A stretch of 64,000 nt of DNA from NCBI RefSeq assembly GCF_020520425.1, contig NC_079487.1, positions 59,496,719 to 59,560,718 on the forward strand, read 5' to 3'. The position numbers were made by a program, and so were the translations under genes. This DNA comes from Spinacia oleracea. Taxonomy: Eukaryota > Streptophyta > Magnoliopsida > Caryophyllales > Amaranthaceae. Under the pieces are notes generated by a model, which saw only the letters and a list, made by a program, of their open reading frames with translations, was not told the origin of the DNA and searched no databases. Below, piece by piece: positions 1-11,517 of this stretch. Numbering within the stretch: position 1 is the first letter of the stretch; each line of letters opens with the position of its first letter.

Positions 1-1241
1 TCAAAACCGCTTTCTTAAACGGTGTTTTAACAGAAACTGTGTTTATGACACAGCCTGAAGGTTTTGAGGATCCAAAGAATGCTAAAAAGGTATGCAAGCT
101 AAAGAAATCAATCTACGGATTGAAGCAGGCATCCAGGAGCTGGAATATACGTTTTGATGAAGCAGTCAGTGACTTTGGTTTCATCAAGAACGCAGACGAA
201 TCTTGTGTATACAAGAAGGTCAGTGGGAACAAAATTACTTTCCTAGTATTATATGTCGATGACATATTACTTATCGGAAATGACATTCCTATGTTGAACT
301 CTGTCAAGTTTTGGCTTGGGAAATGTTTTTCGATGAAGGATCTAGGAGAAGCACAGTACATATTGGGCATCAAGATTTACAGAGATAGATCTAAAAAGAT
401 GATTGGACTTAGTCAAAGCACTTATATCAATAAGGTGCTTGATAGGTTCAAGATGGCAGACTCCAAGCGAGGCTACCTACCCATGTCTCATGGAATAACT
501 CTAAGCAAGACTCAGTGCCCAAAACCACTTGATGAGCGTAGACGAATGAATGGGATTCCATATGCATCATTGATTGGTTCAATAATGTATGCTATGATAT
601 GAACACGCCCGGATGTTGCGTACGCACTCAGTGCTACGAGCATATACCAGTGAGACCCAGGAGAGGCACATTGGACTGCTGCCAAGAATATTCTGAAGTA
701 CCTGAAAAGGCACAAAGATGACTTCCTGGTCTATGGTGGAGATGATGAATTAATTGTTAAAGGCTATACGGACGCAAGTTTCCAAACTGACAAAGATGAT
801 TTCAGATCACAGTCTGGGTTTGTCTTCTGCCTCAACAGAGGTGCAGTAAGCTGGAAAAGTGCTAAGCAAAGCACCATTGCGGATTCTACAACTGAAGCGG
901 TGTACATTGCTGCACATGAAGCATCAAAGGAAGCTATATGGCTAAGGAAGTTCATAGGTGAACTTGGTGTAGTCCCCTCCATTAAAGGACCAATAGCCCT
1001 GTATTGTGATAATAACGGAGCTATTGCACAGGCAAAGGAGCCTAGACAGCACTAAAGAGTCAAGCATGTACTTGGTAGATTTCACCTTCTACGAGAGTTC
1101 GTTGAAAGAAAAGAAGTCGAGATAAGCAAGATTGGAACTGATGACAACATATCAGATCCATTGACTAAACCTCTACCGCAGGCGAAGCACAACTCGCACA
1201 CTGCAGCTATGGGAATCAAGCATATTGGAGAATGGCTTTGA
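1..1241 (+). pseudogene. Copia pol, 3' part (reverse transcriptase C-half and RNase H), broken
   Basis: This is the C-terminal part of a Ty1/copia polyprotein; its 5' part lies before the window. It is nearly collinear with the intact copy at 20,802-24,761 (minus). The YVDD catalytic box of the reverse transcriptase is present near 258, followed by the RNase H segments (YTDASF near 765, TTEA near 890, YCDNN near 1,003). Three in-frame stops break it: TGA at 600-602 where the intact copy has Cys, TGA at 651-653 where it has Ser, and TAA at 1,053-1,055 where it has Gln. The natural end is the TGA at 1,239-1,241, two codons (Trp-Leu) beyond the end of the intact copy. It cannot make a full protein. 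Confidence 0.93.
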
Positions 1242-2105
1242 TGTCCTTGTTTAATGTTTTAAAGTTTTAGAGTTTAATTCTTTGTAAAACATTATTGGTT
1301 AATCATTCACATTAAATGAATAGAATTCATTTTTTCCATTTAATTTGTGGTTTATTAAATGATGAGTCCCTTCAATTTGACGATATATTCAAGAGAGACT
1401 GTCAGGACAAGTCCTGTGACTAAGAAATGTCTATCAAGTGAACTTGAATGTCAAAGGTTGAAAAATGGTGCCTGGTCGGAATTTCTATAAAATTGGACGC
1501 ATAGAAAACGTTAGACGACTAGAATACAAGATGACTAGTAGTTCTGTTTCTTGAACTATGTGGACATGGCAATGTCATAATGTTTGCATAGATACTTACT
1601 TTGGGAAGACTAGTATCAGACAGACCTATGAAACTTTACTGTAAGAGATGAAAATCTGTCATAAGTAAATTTCATTAAAATTATTAGACACTAAATCCTC
1701 AATACCTGAGTGATTTGAGATTACTTGTTTGAGAACTGGTTACTTTGACATTGACCAACCGTCGCACCGTAAAAGGAGGCTATAAAGGCAACACTCAGGT
1801 AATCACCTATCAAACGAAGTCTAATCTCAAGATCGCAAGATTGGGATTGTCCTCCCATAAATCGGGATGAGATGCTTAAAAGTTGTACAAGGCCACTCGG
1901 AGAGCTAGAAACTGTAAAATGCATGGCCGTGCTCGGATGAATCATAGGCTATGATTATCTGTTTATTTGATCAGTTGAACTCTGAAACCGAGAAACACCT
2001 CTGGACATAATAAGGATGACAACTCTTACCTTATGTTCAAGAGCAAGCATCGAGCGACAAAGGAATTAGGAAATGCACACTTGTCCCTAAGGACAAGTGG
2101 GAGAC
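1242..2105 (+). other. Copia 3' non-coding region and polypurine tract
   Basis: This region joins the pol stop to the 3' LTR and is strongly similar to the regions at 11,770-12,556, 19,931-20,800 (reverse) and 57,765-58,510 (reverse). It ends in a polypurine tract (AAGTGGGAGAC, 2,095-2,105) directly before the LTR TG, which is the plus-strand priming site of reverse transcription. On the minus strand, 1,721-1,945 holds a 74-codon open frame that is also open in the other three copies. No protein family is recognised for it. Confidence 0.8.
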
Positions 2106-2703
2106 TGAAGGAAATAATGCCCTTGGTCCAAGTATGCATTTAATATTAAGTCTAATAAATGCGGTTCAGTATTAATTAACAAGTTATTAATTCAGTGAGA
2201 TCAAGTGAGCTGAATACCTAGCCAGAGGCCGCTTCAGTTCAAGTGGAATTAATGATATTAATCCATAGCTTACTCTTGACTGAACCCGTAGGGTCACACA
2301 AATAGTACGTAAACGGATCAAGTATTTAATGGCATTAAATACTCCATCTATGGATAGTCAGAATCGACGGATCTTGGTTTCAGTGGGAGCTGAGATCGTC
2401 ACAAGCAAGAAATGAATACTCAGGAAACGATGATATTACCGGAAGCGGAAATATGGATCGTAACGGAAATATAAATTTATCCAAGTCGTAGATGTTGCCG
2501 GAAACGGAAACATGGTACGTATCGGAAAATATTAATGGAAATGGAAATATTGCCGGAATCGGAAATATTGCAGGAAACGGAAATATTGTCAGAATCGGAA
2601 ATATTATCGGAATCGGAAAATAATTCTGGAAACGGAAATATTAAATATTTGTTCGAAACGGAAATTAATTCCGGAATCGGAAATATTAAATATTGTTCGT
2701 ATC
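2106..2703 (+). repeat. Copia LTR, first segment (split by a nested element)
   Basis: The LTR starts with TGAAGGAAATAATG directly after the polypurine tract and continues at 10,730 after a nested element. The two segments together give about 1.38 kb, the same as the other LTRs of this family. From about 2,440 it holds many short degenerate units of the type GGAAATATTGCCGGAAAC, which lie upstream of the TATA box at about 11,161. Confidence 0.9.
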
Positions 2704-4128
2704 TGTGAGGGGGTCGAAAAAGCACGAGGCTAATGCGTGACCTTATCCCTCGTGGGTGTGACGTTTCTTTTTGTCAAATCAAGTGTAATTGGATTTCCTG
2801 TGAGTTTACACCCAATTTACTAGTAATATAGGAGTCGCCATTCAGTTTTTAACGACAATAAGAAAAACTGACAAAACCCGGTTATCGTGACATAAAGGGA
2901 GTGCAATTATGTTTGACCACGACGGCCGTAGGTTCCCTTGTGATCCCTGGTGTGGGGATCTCTCAACATACACCCGCAAGGTAGAGATTGAGGTTTCGGG
3001 GGATTGTAACTACCGAGAGGAGTACTCACTCTTGGATAACTCCAGAGGCAGGATATCCTTACTAGCTCAGCATAAATAATTGAAGGGACATGCGTTAACT
3101 ATTAAACTAATCTGAGTTGATTTTAACAATATGCAACATATAGTACTAGATCGAACGCAATTATCTGATTTAGATTGTTTTAAGGGACCTAGCATGATAA
3201 TCCAATTTCCCAACATATTATCTTTATTAGGCGTGATAGAACAATCATATTTAATTAGTTTAACAGTTCATAAAAGGGCGAGGAAAGCAATTAAACCATG
3301 GAAGAGGGACACATTACGACGCACCCTTGAGAGGTGCGTCACAGTTCTCAGAAAACTAACCACTTTGACTTTGCTATTTCTCCTTTTATTTAACGAATCT
3401 CAAATTATAGGACAGGATACGTTCTGTTCGATTTTTGGATCGATTGCGACAGAACGCGTGATCAGTTTTGCAGCGTGAGGCTTAGGCTTAGGGGTTTAGA
3501 GTCAATACTCAGAATAATAATTGTGTGTTGTGTCGTTCACGTCGAACTTAGGGCCCTATTTATAGAAAAGAGTTCGTGGAAAGATAGAATTGTAGAACTC
3601 TAATCCACGAGGAATTAGGAAAGAACACGTCCCGGGTAATTTCAGCGCCCAGGGCTTGGCGCCGAAGATTTCGGCGCCCAGAGCGAGGCGTTGAAAATAG
3701 GGTCTGGGCCGTTTCTTTGTCAGATTAGGATTCTTAGAATCCGGAGTGTATGAGACTTTAATCGAGTCTTTTAGTGCGTATTAATTTTATGATGGAATGC
3801 ATCTGGGCCCGTTACGAACTCTAGGCTCGTTAGGATTTTAATTAATAAATAACTCTTATTTTCGAATCGTATTAGGAATAGGATTCTCTCGCAATTTCTA
3901 TCTCATTTAGGATTTATGTTGGAGTGCAACACCTATTTCTGACAGGTTTCTATCTTTTATGACTTTCCACTTTTAACAACTACCCATTACGGCAGTTAGT
4001 ATTTTTAGCAGGTTTCCATAAATAGCAGGTTTCTATAAATAGCGGGTTTCGGGTGAAATGAAAAGGGGAATTGAGATTCATCATCGAACCTTCCCTTTCG
4101 GGAATGGGGACAAAAGTAGGTGTCTACA
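2704..4128 (-). repeat. 3' LTR of the nested Tat-type element (1,425 bp)
   Basis: The ends are TGTGAGGGGG and GTGTCTACA on the plus strand. It matches the LTR at 9,749-10,729 almost base for base, except that it holds about 490 bp (about 3,226-3,714) missing from the other LTR and lacks about 44 bp near 4,078 that the other has. The extra part contains a minus-strand TATA box (CTATAAATAG, 3,556-3,565). It also contains a GC-rich module with two GCGCCCAG boxes, at 3,645 and 3,674. Confidence 0.9.
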
Positions 4129-4142
4129 GTTAGCCCTCACTT
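4129..4142 (-). other. Polypurine tract of the nested Tat-type element
   Basis: Read on the minus strand this is AAAGTGAGGGCTAAC just before the LTR start TGTAGACACC. It parallels AAAGTGGGGGCTTC before the LTR of the plus-strand Tat element (30,061-30,074). It fixes the element's orientation as minus. Confidence 0.75.
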
Positions 4143-7100
4143 TGACTGAGTCTTGGAGTAAGACGGTGGTCAAAGTATTAGACGGAGTGCGCCACACAAG
4201 TCATGGTGACCTGCTTTTGCGAGGGTCTCACGAGCCCCCGAGTGATAACATTTGACTTAAGGGTCATCACTTGAAGTGTCGACATATCCCTCACGTGTCA
4301 TTGGGATTTGTCAACGGATAGTATAGAAACTCCCTCACCTTGTCATTGGAAGTATCTAAAGATGCGTAGAAACTCCCTAACTTTGTCATTGGGAGTAGCT
4401 ACAGATGTTTTCGAAATCAAAGCTATAAAGTGTAATTGGGCCTGGCCAAGCCCAACCACGAGGTAAAAATGTTTTTAAAGATTCTCATTTTCACGGCTAG
4501 CTAAACGAGAAAACCCCCTTGTTTTTATAGGACGTAAAACGAAGGAAAATCCAGCACATCGCTCTTTTTTGGAAAAACGGAAAACCAATCCTTTAATTTT
4601 TTGCATTGGAGTACTTCATCACGCCTCGTTCAGGTGCTCGAACAAGTGTAGCACCTTCTGTGTGGGCGCGCACGGTTTATTACTTCGTTCGATGCGAGGA
4701 TTCATAGATGTTTCTTTCTTTTTATTTTCTTATATATCCTTGATTTTTCTTTCGCTTTTGCTTTGGAACGACATAGACTGTGTAACGGGTGCTTGTAGGC
4801 CTAGCGTTATGTGCAGTAGTTTGATCGGAGTTTTGGTGACTCGCGATTTTCAGTGACTTTATATACTCTAAGCAGTGCTTAGAATTTGGGAGGGGTTGTA
4901 GCCATTCTAAAGTTCGTTTTACACGATTAAAGCTTAGGATTGTGCCCCTATGACATATGTATAGCATTAGCGTCGAGAATTTGCGATGAAATCGTCATTT
5001 CGAGCATTTTTAGAGTGTTTTTCTCTTGCCCCCAATTGTAGCTACGGGATTGTCTTGGTGCTATAATGCTTGGCATACGTTTTTATGCATTCATGGTGAC
5101 ATGGATCATGAATAGTTTGAACCAGACTCGTTTAGTGCGAGGTACGTTCGAGTAGTGATTTGCTACTTCTCTTGTAAATGTCGTATTGTGCGACATTGCC
5201 AGGGTCAAGGTAGTCACATGTTGAAGTGTGCCTTGACCAAAAGCTAGGTGCCTTTCTTTACCCATAACCATATTTAGAAATCTTTTGACTCACTTGCAAC
5301 ATCGAGATAAACGCATACTAAGCTTAAACCAATGACACTTTATTATGTTCGAAGAAGTCTTTGAAAATTATTTGAAATCCGAGTCCTACTGTGTACAATC
5401 CGAGGTGTCCTAAGTAGGTTGACTTATAGAAGGGTTCGTACTGGATTACATGAGTGAATCAAAATACTGTTACGATTTTTGGCATGCTGTCTAAGGATTT
5501 GCTGGAAGCCAGGGTGCAGGCGTCAAGATATACTTATGCCCGTTTGGCATATGCTTTAGGCTTTTAGGGCCATCTTTTCCAGAATTGCGGGAATATAAAC
5601 CGTTTTCAAGTTGACTTAGATTTACTTGGTGTATGTCTGCACAAAAGGTCAAGGTATACTTAGTTCTTTCCCTAGCTCTTTCATTTTAATTTTTAGCCCC
5701 CAATTGCTATTATGTCTTCCCATTTATGATGCTTTTAGATTTCGATTTTAGATGCCCGTGTCATATGTCTGAGTAGGGTGAGCCTTGGTTAAGTGCCAAG
5801 TCCTATTGACAATGTCTGATTTTTTCAAAGGAGATTCGCAAGCATTTGAATTACCATGAACGGGTGCCCTGAGTTTGCAGGAACGATGGGGCGATGCCGT
5901 AGAACAATCCTCTTTATTGCAAGCTTACTGCCCTTACTACTTGTTGGCGATTATGACTGTGTCTAGTGGTGAAAGAAGGTCTTTAAGTGAACGACTATGT
6001 CTAGTGGTGAAAGAAGGTCTTTAAGTGAGTTAGTTCGCTTTAGGGAGGGTCAAGTCGAGTACTTTAGAGGTCATGGACGCTTGCGCTAGCCCCCATTCAA
6101 TTGAGGTAAAGCGATCTTTTGAGTCTTGGCTAAGTGGGTAGGAGTGTGAGTGCTCCTTCTGACAAGGGTACGTGCCCTTATTATTTTTCGATGTGTGCTC
6201 GTTTTGGCATCTTGATGATTTGGATTCTTCTTTTGACTCAAATTTTTCTTTCGACTTGGGTTGCAAGTAATTAAATTTCAATAAGGGACTCTATTTCTTA
6301 TTCTTGTTATTCTATAGGTTCTAACATCTTTGCAAATTGGTTGGACCGAATCATGGATTGCCTACGTATCCGCCTTAAATAGATTTAATTTGGAATCAGG
6401 TCTTGCGTAGTTCTTAGCTAGAAAATGGTTTCTTAGAATGCCGATTTTAAACAAGTACGTTCGAGTGGAGCCGTAATGTTTGAAATATGGTGAAATAAGT
6501 GAATTTTATTATTATTTTAATCTGCCGCTTTGCTGTAAGCCAAAATTTTGTTTATTTGTTTTATTTTTTTTGAGTACATGTATATTTTTTGGTGGTACGT
6601 ATATCTGAATACGTGTTGTACCCCTCCAAGTGTTCGTTATTTTTCCGTGCATGTGCGGATAAAATGACGAGCACTTCTGGACAAAATTTGGCAAGCAGAG
6701 AGATTCAGCGCCCAGGCTGGGGCGTTAAAGATTTCGGCGCCCAGCTGTAGGCGCTGAAAATGATTTCTGGGCGGATCTTTTTTGGTGCGATAAATTCTTC
6801 TTTTTCTTTTTAGACGCACTTTTAAAGGCGCTTTGCAAAGTTTGCTTTTTTTATTATTTTTTGTACTTTTCATTGGTCTTTTTTTTTTTTTATTCGTGAC
6901 TCAAGACAGCTTGAAAGATGGGTTGAATGAGTTGTATAGGTATTAGTCAAGCACGAGGATTACATCTGCTAGGATTCACAATTTGCGGCCTCAAGCTAGT
7001 GTCACGAGTTTACATCAATCAAGGCCAATGAGTAGCATAGGGACGGCTCAAGGGTATATCAACAGGACGTATCCAAACAAGTTATATGGTCATTATGCTA

Positions 7101-9730
7101 ATGGTGGTGTAAGAGCAGGTTTGGGCTTTGGAAATAATGGGTATGACGCACGTGTCAATGGCCGTGCGTGGTTTGCGGTTGACAACAAGTTCAAGAACAA
7201 GAGTCGAGGTAATGGTTTCTTGGGTTATGGCAATGAGAACATGGATGGGTTAAATGAGCTGAACAGGGGCCCCAGAGCGAAGGCGTCTAAGAACATAAGG
7301 GTTGGAAAGGGTAGACATCGTAGAATTTTATGATTTGGATTGGTTGACTCAATTCTTTTTCCTTCGTTTACTTAGGTAAATTTCGCACTTTGGGAGGTAT
7401 GGGCTAAGTATTTCATGGCTCGCTCTTTTCGCTCTCCCCTTTTCTCTTTCTATTTTCTCTTTTTGCTTGGGATTTCTCCCCAATATAAATCCTTCAAATT
7501 TTTTTATATTTGGGCTAAAAGGTAGATGGTTGTGGTCTTTGAGTCACGAGGCGAGACTGAGTGAGCCTCGTTTGATAGGCCTATAGTGGACCTTTAATTT
7601 TAGTAGGCCTAGGGTGGACCTTTAAATTGCCTTACTTTGCAAGCGTATTTAGTTGTTTCTTAAAATGTGCAAATAGCGTAGATTCAAAATGTTTCTTCTA
7701 CCTTATTGAAATTTAACGAAAGAATTACATCGAAAATAATTTTTTTTGCTTCTTTTCAGATTCCAATTTTCGGGATTTAATTGGAAGTTGTGATTTAGAC
7801 TCGAACTTTCATTAATCTTTCTGATTATAACCCGTGTATGAATACAAGGAGGTGGCCTAGACTCAAAATAATGACGTGGCATAAGCCTATAATAATTGAC
7901 CAAGCAACTTTCAGACTTAGGCTAATTGGACCATAACTTTCGTTGGTTGACACTTTAGATTTTAACCCTTGGGTGTTCATTTGTCATGCGCCATTTGGTT
8001 AATGTTGGCAAGGTAGTTAGTTGGGGAGATCGAATTTTCATTTTTGCAAGACCAGAATCATTAGTGTGGCTTCCCTCTTAGTGTGTATTGCTTTACCCCG
8101 ATGGTAGCCTTATGGCATGCCGATTTGGGTATTTTCATGGTTCGTCATGTTTCATTCATGGAAAATCTTTTAGTCCGTACTTAGTTAGTATTTCAAGGAG
8201 CGAGTGGCTCAAGAGGACTATGATAGTCGTGACCCAATGTGATCATAAGCCTTGAGGCCATTAATAATTTTTTGCCAATGGTATTGATACCTTAGGTTCA
8301 CTTTGGGGGTTTTGCGACTATGGAGGAATGATTTTCAGAATGTGACTGTTTCCATTTTGCAAATACTATAATATATATTTTTTTTGGTGAGAGAGAGTAT
8401 TGAGGCTGTATATTCTTAGCAAGGGATGACAATTACATATGGGTGCTTATTGATTTAAATGTTAGGAAGGGAGACTCAATATGGTTTAACCTTTTAACTT
8501 GCAGAACGACACCAAGCATTAGGACCGTTTCTATGGATAAGACAACTAAGACTTAGGATTTAGATTGTACTTTGGCATAGCCTAGTCTAGACTCGGATCT
8601 ACTCATTTTTCATTTGAACATTATTTTTTCTTTGAAAACTTTATTCGAACATCATTTTTTGAATACTTTGCCCATGTGACATCCAAGGTGATTAGCATGC
8701 TCGGTTTTGGTGCCGAACATTGTCGTCGTAGGAGGCCTAACAACGACACAAAGAGTTATTTATTTTTTTATAAGTCGTTTTTAGAATCGAGTGCCTTTTT
8801 CATACGCCCTCGCAGCAATTTTCACGAATTTTCTTTTACTGCTACGTATTTTTTTTGCGCGGGTGCCGAGGCTGCTGTGCCTGACCAAAAGGCCAGGCAG
8901 CAACTTCAGCGCCCAGCGGTGGGCGTGAGAATATTTGGCGCCCAGCCAGGGGCGTTGAGAATGCGTCCCTGGCTGGTTCTCGTTTTCTGTTTGCGTCTAC
9001 TTTTTGTTTATGCGACTTTGATTTTGCGTGCTTGCCTAATAACGTCCTTTACGCGTTGTGCAGCGTTTGTGGGATTCGTTACGGGCCATCCCGAGCGTCG
9101 CTGTATTTTTGTGGCGATCGTTCGGGTTTGCGGAACACGTATCTTGGTATAACTCTTTGGCCAATTGGTTTATGAATGTTAGGGCAATTTTTAAGGTCGT
9201 TGGTTTTCTGGCATTATTTTTCACACACAATCACATATTTCGCTACACATAACTAACATTACATCATGAGGCAAGATAATAATATATCATGTAGTTTATG
9301 ATAGGCTTCTATGGGTAGTATTTGCGCCTGGCTTGGTACCGCTTCTATCGCAGATCCAACACATGCCCCGGTCGAGGTAGTGCCTTCAACAGACGAATTT
9401 CGCCCAAGAGGCCAATCACGATGTAAGCCAAGGGGGCATGCACCAATGAGAGGGACCTAATGGGCGAGCGATTGGGTTTGGGACGGGTGTACTACTAGCG
9501 AAAGTGCTGAGTGGACAACATTCGAAGCGTATGCACCCCCCGGTTGGTGATGGGTATCCTTAGTCCAAACTCCCTGAGGGAGCCAAGATTCGTTATGCGG
9601 TTCTGCCCGTTCACATTAATATGCTGATTTTCAGGTCATCCCAACTTGATGGGGAAATAAACGCGGGGTAGGATCATTTCACCCTTCGGCTATTTTGATT
9701 ACCTACAAGCACGAGTATTTCCTTCACTAT
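4143..9730 (-). other. Interior of the nested Tat-type element, no pol genes
   Basis: The open frames here are short and resemble no retroelement protein. Three points stand out. The ECT-like fragment lies at 6,947-7,333. A 38-bp tandem duplication lies at about 5,957-6,030. A module of about 60-70 bp with two GCGCCCAG boxes spaced exactly 29 bp occurs at 6,704 and 8,905, and a third copy lies in the left LTR at 3,641. The part next to the primer-binding site (about 9,250-9,730) is the untranslated leader. Confidence 0.65.
6947..7333 (+). pseudogene. Captured fragment of an ECT (YTH-domain) m6A-reader gene
   Basis: The 128-codon stop-free stretch (preceding in-frame stop at 6,944-6,946, ending TGA... 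region at 7,333) encodes segments such as YPNKLYGHYANGGVRAG, AWFAVDNKFKN and NMDGLNELNRGPRAK. These resemble the low-complexity segment just before the YTH domain of plant EVOLUTIONARILY CONSERVED C-TERMINAL REGION proteins, which bind N6-methyladenosine in mRNA. The YTH domain itself is absent, so the piece is not a working reader. It has no ATG near its start. A weak second copy of the DGLNEL segment seems to lie just upstream, at 6,918-6,944. The fragment lies antisense to the retroelement that carries it. The family call is by motif recognition only. Confidence 0.78.
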
Positions 9731-9748
9731 CCCCAGTGGAGTCGCCAC
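9731..9748 (-). other. Primer-binding site of the nested Tat-type element
   Basis: On the minus strand the sequence after the LTR end CCCTCACA is GTGGCGACTCCACTGGGG. TGGCGACTCC...TGGGG is the kind of primer-binding site known in Ogre/Tat elements, where it pairs with a tRNA-Arg 3' end. This supports the minus orientation and the Tat assignment. Confidence 0.75.
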
Positions 9749-10729
9749 TGTGAGGGGGTCGAAAAAGCACGAGGCTAATGCGTGACCTTGTCCCTCGTGG
9801 GTGTGACGTTTCTTTTTGTCAAATCAAGTGTAATTGGATTTCCTGTGAGTTTACACCCAATTGACTAGTAATATAGGAGTCGCCATTCAGTTTTTAACGA
9901 CAATAAGAAAAACTGACAAAACCCGGTTATCGTGACATAAAGGGAGTGCAATTATGTTTGACCACGACGGCCGTAGGTTCCCTTGTGATCCCTGGTGTGG
10001 GGATCTCTCAACATTCACCCGCAAGGTAGAGATTGAGGGTTCGGGGGACTGTAACTACCGAGAGGAGTACTCTCTCTTCGATAACTCCAGAGGCAGGATA
10101 TCCTTACTAGCTCATCATAAATAATTGAAGGGACATGCGTAGACTATTAAACTAATCTGAGTTGATTTTAACAATATGCAACATATAGTACTAGATCGAA
10201 CGCGATTATCTGATTTAGATTGTTTTAAGGGACCTAGCATGATAATCCAATTTCCCAACATATTATCTTTCTTTGTCAAATTAGGATTCTTAGAATCCGG
10301 AGTGTATGAGACTTTAATCGAGTCTTTTAGTGCGTATTAATTTTATGATGGAATGCATCTGGGCCCGTTACGAACTCTAGGCTCGTTAGGATTTTAATTA
10401 ATACGTAACTCTTATTTTCGAATCGTATTAGGAATAGGATTCTCTCGCAATTTCTATCTCATTTAGGATTTATGTTGGAGTGCAACACCTAATTCTGACA
10501 GGTTTCTATCTTTTATGACTTGCCACTTTTAACAACTACCCATTACGGTAGTTACTATTTTTAGCACGTTTCCATAAATAGCAGGTTTCTATAAATAGCA
10601 GGTTTCGGGTGAAATGAAAAGGGGAATTGAGATTCGTGATTTTATAGGAGATGTGTTGCCAAGTGGAGATTTATGTTCTCATCATCGAACCTTCCCTTTC
10701 GGGAATGGGGACAAAAGTAGGTGTCTACA
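9749..10729 (-). repeat. 5' LTR of the nested Tat-type element (981 bp, internally deleted)
   Basis: This is the partner of 2,704-4,128. About 490 bp is missing at about 10,270, between short TTT/CTTT repeats. The missing part includes the TATA box and GC-rich module seen in the other LTR, so this upstream LTR has lost its core promoter. It retains a 44-bp stretch (about 10,634-10,678) absent from the partner. Confidence 0.9.
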
Positions 10730-11517
10730 GTATCGGAAATGAATTCCGGAATCGGGAATTTAATCGGAAGCGTATCGTACGAATTAGCATCGGACGAGGC
10801 TCGCTAGACGAAGGCCCAGCACGAAGCCAGGCCATCGCCCAGCAAGCCACACGCATCACCAACACACGCCAAGCCTCGACCAGGCCCAACGCAAGCCAGG
10901 CCTAGCCAAGGCCTTGGGCGCGCGCGCGGACAAAGGCAGCGGGCATGGGCCGAGGCGCTGTGCGCTCAGCGTGGGCCGCAAGGCCTGCGCGGGTGTACGG
11001 TGCTCGTGCGATGCTCGTGTGCTTATCCTAAAGCTATCGGGATTCGATAAAATATTAAATCCTAAACCTATTAGATAAAGTTTATTTAATAGAGTCCTAG
11101 CAGGATTCTAATTAAATTAATTCGTATCCTAATAGGATTCCAGTTCCTTTTCCATACCTCTATAAATAGGTGCCTAGGGTCACAATTTATAGATACAATT
11201 GAAGTATTCTAAAGGTAAGATTTTGAAGAAAAATCAGCCACTCTCTTGCCCTAATCAGCCGAAATCTATACTACCTTAAGGGCGATTCTAGTTGGTCAAG
11301 CTTAAGGCGGATCCGGACGTGCTGTGGACTATCTACGGAGGGACGACACTCGGAGTCCTAAAGACTTGTTCTTGTTCGGTTCGGGCGCAGCTAGGGAGGG
11401 CACGCAACAAAGTGTATGCACCTAAACTATGCTAAATGATTATGTGTAAATAATATGCTTTCCTGGCTTTATGGTTTTTCCGCATGATTTATGTTTTGTC
11501 ATATGTATCATAACCTA
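10730..11517 (+). repeat. Copia LTR, second segment, 3' end trimmed
   Basis: This continues the LTR that began at 2,106. It holds the end of the GGAA-rich array, a GC-rich patch (about 10,790-11,020) and a TATA box (CTATAAATAGG, about 11,160). The LTR follows its relatives to TAACCTA at 11,517, but the final ACA is replaced by internal copia sequence. That is a deletion or recombination junction. Confidence 0.88.

Larger units (their letters stand above)
2704..10729 (-). mobile_element. Tat-lineage gypsy-type LTR element without pol genes
   Basis: This 8.0-kb element is flanked by a perfect TSD, GTATC at 2,699-2,703 and 10,730-10,734, inside a copia LTR. Its orientation is minus: the LTRs read TGTAGACACC...CCCTCACA on the minus strand, a primer-binding site follows the right LTR, and a purine-rich tract precedes the left one. 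The LTR start and the tract resemble those of the plus-strand Tat element at 30,061. No gag, protease, reverse transcriptase or integrase reading frame was found in the 5.6-kb interior, so it is a non-autonomous (LARD-like) element that must have moved with enzymes of a relative. It carries a fragment of a host ECT/YTH gene. Assignment to Tat/Ogre rests on the termini and priming sites only. Confidence 0.85.

Noticed and set aside
2440..2703. Regularly spaced GGAA repeats resembling a CRISPR array
   Set aside because: Units are short and degenerate without unique spacers, lie within LTRs, and recur in five LTR copies of a plant genome.
8676..9252. 158-codon plus-strand frame in the nested Tat-type element as a second captured gene
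   Set aside because: The translation has no recognisable domain and spans the GC-rich module; no support beyond openness.
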